A stretch of DNA of 64,000 bases. Origin: Paracoccus haematequi (GTDB lineage: Bacteria; Pseudomonadota; Alphaproteobacteria; Rhodobacterales; Rhodobacteraceae). Shown piece by piece: positions 43,806 to 51,351 of the stretch. The first letter of the stretch is position 1. Each line of letters starts with the position of its first letter. The position numbers were made by a program, and so were the translations under genes. The notes beneath the pieces were generated by a model. It did not search any database, was not told the DNA's origin, and saw only the letters and a list, made by a program, of their open reading frames with translations. The stretch covers positions 1-64,000 of the forward strand of contig CAMCVS010000008.1 in NCBI GenBank assembly GCA_945881965.1, in the 5' to 3' direction.

Positions 43806-44774
43806 TCATGCGCGCCGTCGCGGGTCAAGGGCCAGCAGCGCCAGATCGGCGGCCAGATTAGCCCCGATCACCACGAGCGCGGCCAGCACCGCAATCGCCT
43901 GAATTACGGGTATCTCGCGGGTCGAGACGGCGCGCACGATTTCCTGTCCGATGCCAGGATAAGCAAATACCAGTTCCACGACAACAAGACCCGAAACGAG
44001 GGCCGCCGTATACAGCGCCGCTGCCGTCAGGGCGGGCAACATGGCGGATGGCAACGCATGCACCATCATGATTCGCCGCTCGGGCAACCCGGCTAGGCGC
44101 AGGCGTTCGATGGCGTCAGACTCCAGCGCCTCGATCAGGCCCGCGCGCAACAACCGGGTCAGATAGGCGACTGATCCGACCACGATGGTCACCACCGCCA
44201 GTGGCGCGGCGGCAATGAGGTCAGGCAAGGCCGCCTGTGTCGCCGCCGTTACCGTCGCCGGAACCAGCGGCCAAGCGACTGAAAATACCATGACCAGCGC
44301 CGTGCCGATCACGAATTCGGGGATGGAATAGCCAAGAATGACCAGACCGGAAATCGCCCTGTCCGCCATGCGCCCGCGCAGGAACGCGGACGCGATGCCC
44401 AACCCCAAGGCAAGCGGCAGCGCCACCACCAGCGTCACAGCCGCCAGCGCCAGCGAATTGCGGAACGGATACCAGACGATATCGGCGACCGGGGCCCCGG
44501 TGATCAGCGTCGTGCCGAAATCAAGCCGCGCCAGATTGGCCAGAAATCCTAGGTAGCGCACCGCCGCAGGCTGGTCGAGGCCAAGGTCGGCCCGCAACGT
44601 CGCCAGCGCCTCGGGCGGCATCGCCGATAACTCATCGGCGGTAAAGGTCAGGTCCAGCGCGTCACCGGGCAAGATCTCGGTGGCCAGAAAGACGAATGTG
44701 ACCAGCAGCCACAGCGTCACCGCCGACAAAAGAAGGCGGCGCAGGATCGCAAGGATGATCGCGCGCCGCCCCAT
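43806..44774 (-). CDS. ABC transporter permease, DppB type
   Basis: A 322-residue inner-membrane permease with the OppB-type N-terminus (RRLLLSAVTLWLLVTFVFLATEILPGD), a periplasmic loop, and the EAA motif ALESDAIERLRLAGLPERRIMMVHALP. About six helices. It lies four bases downstream of the binding-protein gene and pairs with the DppC-type permease. Confidence 0.92.
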   Translation of the reverse strand: MGRRAIILAILRRLLLSAVTLWLLVTFVFLATEILPGDALDLTFTADELSAMPPEALATLRADLGLDQPAAVRYLGFLANLARLDFGTTLITGAPVADIVWYPFRNSLALAAVTLVVALPLALGLGIASAFLRGRMADRAISGLVILGYSIPEFVIGTALVMVFSVAWPLVPATVTAATQAALPDLIAAAPLAVVTIVVGSVAYLTRLLRAGLIEALESDAIERLRLAGLPERRIMMVHALPSAMLPALTAAALYTAALVSGLVVVELVFAYPGIGQEIVRAVSTREIPVIQAIAVLAALVVIGANLAADLALLALDPRRRA

Positions 44775-44778
44775 GGGA

Positions 44779-46335
44779 TCAGGCCTCTTTCCAGGTCCGC
44801 TCGAACCGGATCGACCAGATCTGCGGATGATAGGTCATGTCGCGGACCGTCTTGCGGCGCACCAGGAACGTGTCACCTCCGGCGGCCAGCACGGCGGGCA
44901 CTTCTTCATGCAGGATGCCCTGCATTTCGGCATAGATCGCGCGGCGCTTGTCGGCGTCGCGTTCGACCATCGCGGCCTGATAAAGTGCAATGTACTTGTC
45001 ATGGCCCGCGCCCTGCCAGTGACCGGATTCGACAAAGGCATTGCGCATCCGGAACAACGAGATACCGGGGTTGCGGTTGCCCACGGCGGTCATGGCAAAC
45101 TTGTGGTACTTGCCCTTTGACAGGTCGGCCTCGCCCGAACGGAACTGGATGTAGCCGTCGTTCGGCCGTTCTTCCAGCGCGAGCGTGATGCCAGCCGCCT
45201 TGACCGACTGCTGCAACGCCTGGAAATAGGTGCCGGCCTCGGGCAGTTGCGGCGACCAGTAGAGCGTGCCCAGGTCGATACCGTCCGGATAGCCCGCTTC
45301 GGCCAGTAGCGCCTTGGCCTGCGCCACGTCATGATACTTGGGCATCGGCACAAAGGACGGGTCCACCGCCATCAGGTGGCTGTCATTGCCGACCCAGCCG
45401 TATTTTCCACCATAGGCCACGCGCACGATCGCCTCACGGTCGATGGCCAGCGCAAACGCCTTGCGCACGCGCACATCCTCGAACGGCGAGCCGGGATGCT
45501 TGGGCAACTGAATCACATAGGAATACCCGCCCTGTGCGGTTTCCACCGCGTATTCGGGATCGTTCGCCAGTTGCACGGCGGCGCGGGCGTCGATGTTCAG
45601 TACGGCGTCAAACTGGCCCGACCGCAGACCGTTCAGCGCGGATTCCTGCTGGCCCTCGCGGTTGTGGATCTCGATCCGGTCCAGATAGGGCAGGCCTGCG
45701 TCCCAATATTGTTCGAACCGCTCGTGGATCATCAGGCGGTTCGGGTCGCTTTGTACGATCCGGTAGGGGCCGCTGCCGATGCCGTCCATGCCGATGGTCT
45801 CGATGGGGGCAGCGGGCATGATGACGCTGTTGTATTCCGCAAGCACATAGGGGAATTCCGAATTGCCAGCATCGAGGAAGAAGCGCGCAACATATTTCGA
45901 CACCGCTTCGATCTTGGTGATCTGGCGGGCGAACGGCGCATTCTTGCGGTGGTATTCGAACGAGGCAACGACATCGTTCGCGTCCATCTCTTTGCCGTTG
46001 TGGAACATGACACCTTCACGCAAGGTCACGTCCCAGACCGCCAGGGTGGCGTCGGCAGGCTCGATCTTGGTGGCGACCTCCAACTGCACGTTGAGGTTGG
46101 CATCCACCCAGGTCAGGCAGTTCCACTGCAGGCGGGTGTTCGCGTCCACGATGAAATAGGGGTGACGGGCGTTGGTCGCATCCGCGGAACGGCGGTTGGC
46201 CGACAGCTGGGCATAGCTCAGCGTGCCACCACGCTGCGGTGTAACAGATTGCGCTGCGCCAAGGCGCGGCAGCGCCGGCAGCATGGCGGCGGCCATCGTC
46301 CCGCGCAGGGCTGCGCGTCGGTTCAGGATGATCAT
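44779..46335 (-). CDS. ABC transporter substrate-binding protein, family 5
   Basis: A 518-residue periplasmic solute-binding protein of the dipeptide/oligopeptide/nickel class (SBP_bac_5): CLTWVDANLNVQLEVATKIEP near the N-terminus, TLREGVMFHNGKEMDANDVVASFEYH, then FEDVRVRKAFALAIDREAIVRVAYGG. A twin-arginine signal (Arg6-Arg7, ILNRRAALRGTMAAAML) with cleavage near GAAQ suggests Tat export. It is the first gene of the five-gene operon and is divergent from the LysR gene, which probably controls it. The ligand is unknown. Confidence 0.92.
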   Translation of the reverse strand: MIILNRRAALRGTMAAAMLPALPRLGAAQSVTPQRGGTLSYAQLSANRRSADATNARHPYFIVDANTRLQWNCLTWVDANLNVQLEVATKIEPADATLAVWDVTLREGVMFHNGKEMDANDVVASFEYHRKNAPFARQITKIEAVSKYVARFFLDAGNSEFPYVLAEYNSVIMPAAPIETIGMDGIGSGPYRIVQSDPNRLMIHERFEQYWDAGLPYLDRIEIHNREGQQESALNGLRSGQFDAVLNIDARAAVQLANDPEYAVETAQGGYSYVIQLPKHPGSPFEDVRVRKAFALAIDREAIVRVAYGGKYGWVGNDSHLMAVDPSFVPMPKYHDVAQAKALLAEAGYPDGIDLGTLYWSPQLPEAGTYFQALQQSVKAAGITLALEERPNDGYIQFRSGEADLSKGKYHKFAMTAVGNRNPGISLFRMRNAFVESGHWQGAGHDKYIALYQAAMVERDADKRRAIYAEMQGILHEEVPAVLAAGGDTFLVRRKTVRDMTYHPQIWSIRFERTWKEA

Positions 46336-46387
46336 GATATTCCCTTTCCCCCATCAGTCAGGCGGTTGCGTCCTGCCGCCTACTGAG

Positions 46388-46402
46388 ATAAGTTTAATTT
46401 AT
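46388..46402. promoter_or_regulatory. possible LysR-type operator between SBP and regulator genes
   Basis: ATAAGTTTAATTTAT is an inverted repeat (ATAA-N7-TTAT) in the AT-rich divergent gap 46336-46450. It fits the loose spacing of LysR sites. Assignment rests on position and symmetry only. Confidence 0.35.
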
Positions 46403-46450
46403 GAGCATCACCGCTCCATATGATTCTTAAATGAAGTCTGCAACACGCTG

Positions 46451-47344
46451 ATGACAACACCCCCCCCAACCAAAGGCCGCCCCAGCGCGGGCATCACGCT
46501 GGTCTCGCTGCGCGCCTTTGTGGCCGTGGTCGAAAAGGGCGGCTTTGGCCCTGCATCCGAACATCTCGGCGTCAGCCAGCCTGCAATCTCGACCCAGATC
46601 GCGTCGCTGGAACAGGGCCTTGGCCTGATCCTGCTGAACCGGCGTCCCAAGCTGGAATTGACCGAGCCGGGGCGCGAGTTGTTCAATCGGGCAAGAGTTG
46701 TCCTCAGCAGGGTCGAGGAAATCGACCACGCGATGAACGAATTGCGCCGCCTTGAGCGCGGGCAGCTTTGCCTCGGCTATTCCACACCGCATCATGCCAT
46801 GCCGTTGTTGGCACGGTATCGGGGTACGTTCCCGTCGGTGTCGGTCACCATGCGGATGGGCAACACGACCGAACTCCTGTCCCTCATTTCAGAATGCCGG
46901 GTCGATGTCGGGATCATGGGGCTGTCCGGGCCGCTTGAGGATTTCCATTGCCTGCGGTTTGCGCAACCGGTGATATGTCTGTGTGTGCCGTCCGGCCATC
47001 CCTTGGCCAAAGAGACGCGCATCGTCCCACAGGCCATCGCGGACTATCCGATCGTGTTGCGTGAACCCGGATCGGTGACGCGGCAGGTGTTCGAGACGAT
47101 CTGCGCCGGTGCCGGTGTATCTGCCACGCCATCTTTGGTGGCAGCGTCAAACGGCGCGGTGGTCGAGGCCGTCCGCGCAGGTCTTGGCGTCGGTCCGGTC
47201 TTTTCCGACACGGTGAGCAACAGCGCGGGACTGAGCGTGATCCCCTTCGGCACGACCCCGACCGATGTGGGTGTTTATGCTGTGTCCCTGCGCGAGACGC
47301 TCGGCTTGCCAACGGTCAGGGCCTTTTTTGACCTGCTATCCTAG
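46451..47344 (+). CDS. LysR-family transcriptional regulator
   Basis: A 297-residue regulator with an N-terminal winged helix-turn-helix (SLRAFVAVVEKGGFGPASEHLGVSQPAISTQIASLEQGLGLILLNR, about residues 17-62). A periplasmic-binding-like effector domain follows (from ~100: LCLGYSTPHHAMPLLARYRG). It is divergent from the ABC importer operon and probably regulates it in response to the imported compound. Confidence 0.92.
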   Translation: MTTPPPTKGRPSAGITLVSLRAFVAVVEKGGFGPASEHLGVSQPAISTQIASLEQGLGLILLNRRPKLELTEPGRELFNRARVVLSRVEEIDHAMNELRRLERGQLCLGYSTPHHAMPLLARYRGTFPSVSVTMRMGNTTELLSLISECRVDVGIMGLSGPLEDFHCLRFAQPVICLCVPSGHPLAKETRIVPQAIADYPIVLREPGSVTRQVFETICAGAGVSATPSLVAASNGAVVEAVRAGLGVGPVFSDTVSNSAGLSVIPFGTTPTDVGVYAVSLRETLGLPTVRAFFDLLS

Positions 47345-47481
47345 AGCCGCCTCTGAGGCGAAGTCATCAAGAAACACGCGGTAAATTTATGGGGCACAGT
47401 TTCCGGAAAACCCTGACAGGTCATTATGATTACCTGCGCGCCCCTTTGTCTAACACATTGATTTTATTTGTATCAGCAAAC

Positions 47482-47498
47482 CCGCCCCCGTGCACCAC
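47482..47498. repeat. possible right attachment site (imperfect copy of tRNA-Phe 3' end)
   Basis: CCGCCCCCGTGCACCAC repeats the tRNA-Phe 3' end (39381-39397) with one mismatch in 17, in direct orientation. It sits in the gap between the LysR gene and the arsenic operon. The interval between the copies is about 8.1 kb and contains the IS66 remnant and the transporter operon. Confidence 0.5.
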
Positions 47499-47603
47499 CG
47501 TTAAATCCGCCTCAATCTGCCGCGCGTATCCCGCCTTGGGCGATGTCCGGGTGTCACAAAACCATCATTCGACGCGCCCATTCGGTTCCGTTATTCCTGA
47601 ATC

Positions 47604-48443
47604 ATGGAAATGAATCGCGCCATACATGCCTTTGCCACGTTGGGTCATCCCGGGCGGATGGCGGTGTTCCGGTTGTTGATGCGCTTTGCGCCGCAAGGTG
47701 TGCGGCCCACGGAAATCGCTGCCGCGCTGGACCTCAAGCCCAACACCCTCTCGCATCATCTGGCTGATCTCAGCGCGGCGGGGCTGTGTCAGGTGGACCG
47801 GCGGGGGCGGTCGCTGTTCTATTCCGTCGATCTTGAGACGACCGAAGGGCTGATCAGCTATCTCGCCCTCGATGTCGGGCGCGCCCGCCCGGATTTGCTT
47901 GCACATGTGACCCCAACCCCGATGGAGCCTGCCATGCTGGATACTGATTTCGACGTTCTTTTCTTGTGTTCGGGCAATTCCGCCCGCTCGATCTTTGCCG
48001 AGGTGCTGCTGCGCGATCTGGGCAAGGGCAAGTTTCAGGCTTTCTCTGCCGGGACCAAGCCCAACACCGAATTGAACCCCTTCGCGCTGGACATCCTCAA
48101 ACGCAATGGCCACGACATTGCGGGCCTGCGCGCCAAGCACCTGTCGGAATTTCAACAGCCGGGGTCCATCGTGATGGATTTCGTCTTTACCGTCTGCGAC
48201 ACGGCGGCCGCCGAGGAATGTCCGCCCTGGCCGGGTCAGCCGATCACCGGCCATTGGGGCCTGCCGGACCCGGTCAAGGCCACCGGCACCGACGCCGAAA
48301 AGGCGCTGGTGTTCGCGCAGACCTATGCCGCGCTGCGCCGTCGGATCGGGGCCTTTGTCGAATTGCCGTTCGAAAGCCTCAGCCGCATGTCCCTGCAATC
48401 GCGTGTCGATGCCATCGGCACTGACGCCCCCGCAAAGGTTTGA
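47604..48443 (+). CDS. ArsR regulator fused to an ArsC-like low-molecular-weight phosphatase domain
   Basis: A 279-residue two-domain protein. Residues 1-90 are an ArsR-type winged helix ([27 protein letters not shown]), without the classic ELCVCDL metal site. Residues ~113-270 are a low-molecular-weight phosphatase/arsenate-reductase domain with the CX5R loop [14 protein letters not shown] (Cys122-Arg128). Later cysteines sit in [17 protein letters not shown], which could provide the thiol relay of LMW ArsC. It would both regulate the operon and bind or reduce arsenate (inference). The next gene starts five bases after its stop. Confidence 0.88.
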   Translation: MEMNRAIHAFATLGHPGRMAVFRLLMRFAPQGVRPTEIAAALDLKPNTLSHHLADLSAAGLCQVDRRGRSLFYSVDLETTEGLISYLALDVGRARPDLLAHVTPTPMEPAMLDTDFDVLFLCSGNSARSIFAEVLLRDLGKGKFQAFSAGTKPNTELNPFALDILKRNGHDIAGLRAKHLSEFQQPGSIVMDFVFTVCDTAAAEECPPWPGQPITGHWGLPDPVKATGTDAEKALVFAQTYAALRRRIGAFVELPFESLSRMSLQSRVDAIGTDAPAKV

Positions 48444-48448
48444 CCCCT

Positions 48449-49456
48449 ATGACCCGTATCGCCATCAACGGCCTTGGCCGGATCGGAAAACTTGTGCTGC
48501 GTGACCTCATCGACACCGGAGCAGGTGGAGACATCGTGCTGTTGAACGATCCCGTGGGTGATGCGGAACAACATGCGCTGCTGATGGAGTTTGATTCCGT
48601 GCATGGCCGCTGGCACACGCCAGTAGGCCATGCCGAGGGCGCGCTGGTGCTGAACGGGCAAACCATCCGCCTGACCCATGAAAAGACCATCGAGGCGCTG
48701 CCTTTGGCAGAACTGGGCGTCGATCTGGTGATTGATGCAACCGGCGTGTTCAAGACGGCGGCGAAAATTGCGCCATATTATGCGGCTGGCGTTAAGAAGG
48801 TCGTGGTCAGCGCCCCGGTCAAGGATGGCGGCGCGCTGAACATTGTGTATGGCGTGAACCATCACCTCTATGACGGATCGCAGGCGCTGGTGACGGCTGC
48901 GTCCTGCACCACCAATTGTCTGGCCCCGGTGGTCAAAGTGATCCACGAAAGCCTTGGCATCCGCCACGGCTCGATCACCACCATCCATGACGTGACCAAC
49001 ACGCAAACCATCGTGGACCGCCCCGCCAAGGACATGCGCCGCGCGCGCTCGGCCCTGACGAACCTGATCCCGACGACGACGGGGTCTGCCACGGCGATCA
49101 CGCTGATTTACCCGGAACTCAAGGGCCGCCTGAACGGCCATGCCGTGCGGGTGCCGCTGTTGAACGCCTCGCTGACCGATTGCGTGTTCGAGGTCGAACG
49201 CGCCACAACGGTCGAAGAGGTCAACGCGCTGTTCGCTGCTGCCGCTGCGGGCGATCTGAAGGATATTCTGGGGTTCGAAACGCGGCCGCTGGTATCCTGC
49301 GATTATACTAATGACCCCCGGTCCGCGATCGTGGACGGGCCGTCCACCATGGTCATCAACGGCACACAGGTGAAGATCTATGCCTGGTATGACAATGAAT
49401 GGGGCTATGCCTGCCGTCTGGGCGATGTGGCGCGGATGGTGGCGGCGTCGCTGTGA
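48449..49456 (+). CDS. glyceraldehyde-3-phosphate dehydrogenase, ArsJ-associated
   Basis: A 335-residue type I GAPDH: Rossmann motif [32 protein letters not shown] and the catalytic loop [11 protein letters not shown] with Cys153. The family oxidises glyceraldehyde 3-phosphate. In this context the enzyme is known to accept arsenate and release unstable 1-arseno-3-phosphoglycerate. ATG 48449 gives the canonical start. It ends in a 4-base overlap with a possible GTG of arsJ, and so is tightly coupled to it. Confidence 0.92.
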   Translation: MTRIAINGLGRIGKLVLRDLIDTGAGGDIVLLNDPVGDAEQHALLMEFDSVHGRWHTPVGHAEGALVLNGQTIRLTHEKTIEALPLAELGVDLVIDATGVFKTAAKIAPYYAAGVKKVVVSAPVKDGGALNIVYGVNHHLYDGSQALVTAASCTTNCLAPVVKVIHESLGIRHGSITTIHDVTNTQTIVDRPAKDMRRARSALTNLIPTTTGSATAITLIYPELKGRLNGHAVRVPLLNASLTDCVFEVERATTVEEVNALFAAAAAGDLKDILGFETRPLVSCDYTNDPRSAIVDGPSTMVINGTQVKIYAWYDNEWGYACRLGDVARMVAASL

Positions 49457-49458
49457 CC

Positions 49459-50712
49459 ATGCCCAACCCCTTGCGCGCCTATGCGGCGGTGACGGCGGCC
49501 TATTGGGCCTTCATGCTGTCAGATGGCGCGTTGCGGATGCTGGTGCTGCTGCATTTCAACACGCTGGGGTTCACGCCGGTGCAACTGGCCTGGCTGTTCC
49601 TGCTGTATGAGGTGGCGGGGATCGTGACCAACCTTGCCGCCGGGTTTCTAGCGGCGCGGTTCGGGCTGGCGGCAACGCTCTATGCGGGCCTTGCCTTGCA
49701 GATCGCCGCACTGGCAGCACTGGCACAACTGGACCCCGGCTGGGGGATTGCCGCGTCGGTGACATTCGTCATGCTGGTGCAGGGGGTGTCGGGTGTGGCC
49801 AAGGATCTTGCCAAGATGTCGTCGAAATCCGCGGTCAAACTGCTGGCGCCTGCGGCGGATGGCGGGCTGTTCCGCTGGGTTGCCGCGCTGACCGGTTCCA
49901 AGAACGCGGTCAAGGGGCTGGGTTTCTTTCTGGGCGCAGCGCTGTTGGCGCTGGCGGGGTTCACCACGGCAGTCTGGGCGATGGCCGCCGTGCTGGCGGT
50001 GATCCTGATCGCAGTCGTCTTGTTCCTGCCCGCAGGGCTGCCGGGCCGGATGAAATCCGAAGAGGCCTGGGGCGGCTGGCGATCCACCGACCCGCGTGTG
50101 AACCGCCTGTCACTGGCCCGCATGTTCCTGTTCGGCGCGCGCGATGTGTGGTTCGTGGTCGGCATCCCGGTCTATTTTCAGGCTGTGCTGTCGGATGGCA
50201 CCCCCGAAGGACGGCGCGAGGCGTTCTTCCTGATCGGCAGTTTTCTGGCGCTGTGGATCATCGCCTATGGCGCGGTGCAGGCGATGGCTCCGCGTCTGCT
50301 GGGGGCCAAGGGCCAGCCCGAAGCGGCGACCACCGCCAAGGCGATCTTCTGGGCGGGGCTTTTGGTGCCGATCCCCTTCGCGCTGGCTCTGGCGGCGTGG
50401 GTGGCGGGCGCGCCGTCCATCGAGCTATCCGCCCTGCTGATCGGCGGGCTGCTGCTGTTCGGGTTTGTGTTCGCGGTCAATTCATCGGTCCATTCCTATC
50501 TGATCCTTGCCTTTGGATCGGCGGAACGCATCACGCGGGATGTTGGATTCTATTACATGGCCAACGCCGCCGGACGCCTGATTGGCACCTTGCTGTCCGG
50601 GGTCAGCTATCAGGTCGGCGGATTGCCACTGTGCCTGACCACCGCCGGGATCATGGCGCTGGCAAGTTGGCTGGCCGCGCGGCGGTTGCGGGACGTGTCA
50701 GCGGGCGCTTGA
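49459..50712 (+). CDS. arsJ: organoarsenical efflux MFS transporter ArsJ
   Basis: A 417-residue major facilitator with about twelve helices, starting MPNPLRAYAAVTAAYWAFML, then SDGALRMLVLLHFNTLGFTP, the typical ArsJ N-terminus. ArsJ exports 1-arseno-3-phosphoglycerate made by the neighbouring GAPDH; the product then falls apart outside, giving net arsenate extrusion. Conserved segments include GVSGVAKDLAKMSSKSAVK. ATG 49459 is used. A GTG at 49453, overlapping the GAPDH stop, would add two residues. Confidence 0.92.
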   Translation: MPNPLRAYAAVTAAYWAFMLSDGALRMLVLLHFNTLGFTPVQLAWLFLLYEVAGIVTNLAAGFLAARFGLAATLYAGLALQIAALAALAQLDPGWGIAASVTFVMLVQGVSGVAKDLAKMSSKSAVKLLAPAADGGLFRWVAALTGSKNAVKGLGFFLGAALLALAGFTTAVWAMAAVLAVILIAVVLFLPAGLPGRMKSEEAWGGWRSTDPRVNRLSLARMFLFGARDVWFVVGIPVYFQAVLSDGTPEGRREAFFLIGSFLALWIIAYGAVQAMAPRLLGAKGQPEAATTAKAIFWAGLLVPIPFALALAAWVAGAPSIELSALLIGGLLLFGFVFAVNSSVHSYLILAFGSAERITRDVGFYYMANAAGRLIGTLLSGVSYQVGGLPLCLTTAGIMALASWLAARRLRDVSAGA

Positions 50713-50802
50713 CAAATCCGACTAAAACAATCAGGATAAAGTATCAGCCACCCGCCGTCTTGGTCCGGGAAGCCGGAAAGCTCTGTTTTCAGGATCAGAC
50801 CA

Positions 50803-50958
50803 ATGCGACGCGTCTTACAGTTTCTTTTGGCACCTCCTTCGCAAACCGCGCTGACGCGCGACGAAATCGCGCTGCTGTTGGCCGATGCGCTCCTGCCCGA
50901 CTGGGTCGGGATGGAACGCCTGCTGGACCACATCGAGGGCCGCGAGGTGCGGACGTGA
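50803..50958 (+). CDS. 51-residue ORF coupled to hemP
   Basis: A small open frame starting MRRVLQFLLAPPSQTALTRD and ending HIEGREVRT. AGGA lies upstream at a usable distance, and its stop overlaps the GTG of hemP (GTGA at 50955-50958). Composition matches neighbours. It is mostly helical, with no cysteines and no signal peptide. I recognise no family. Its coupling to hemP suggests a real gene or a leader that sets hemP translation. Confidence 0.5.
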   Translation: MRRVLQFLLAPPSQTALTRDEIALLLADALLPDWVGMERLLDHIEGREVRT

Positions 50959-51131
50959 CGCGGCATGTGGTGTTCCCGGTCACACAACAGGCCCCGGCAT
51001 CGCGGCCCGACATGCCCATCCATGACGCAACGGCGCTGACTCGTGGCGGGACACTGGCGCATATCACCTTGCACGATCAGACCTATACCCTGCGGATCAC
51101 CCGTCAGGGCAAGCTGATCCTCACCAAGTAA
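50955..51131 (+). CDS. hemP: HemP/HmuP family hemin uptake protein
   Basis: A 58-residue protein whose C-terminal half is the HemP signature: GGTLAHITLHDQTYTLRI, then TRQGKLILTK. HemP/HmuP proteins are small factors of haem uptake loci, in some bacteria activators of haem receptor expression. The GTG start overlaps the upstream ORF's stop. An ATG at 51012 would give a 39-residue protein still holding the signature. No haem receptor or ABC genes are adjacent. Confidence 0.82.
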   Translation: MTRHVVFPVTQQAPASRPDMPIHDATALTRGGTLAHITLHDQTYTLRITRQGKLILTK

Positions 51132-51351
51132 ATCACTGGGACCGCGCCCCTTCGCCAGCATAGTGCGCGGCTTGACCTATAGCCTGACGGGATCACCGCG
51201 CTGGCGGTTCCGGCAGCGATTACGGTGAGCGTGACGAGGTATTCCACCTGATCCGGGCACAAGAACCACGCACTTGACAGAATCAACGCCACCAATTCAG
51301 CATGGGAAAATTAGACAGTTTCAAGTTGCTGAATTGCTCCGTGAGGTTTCC

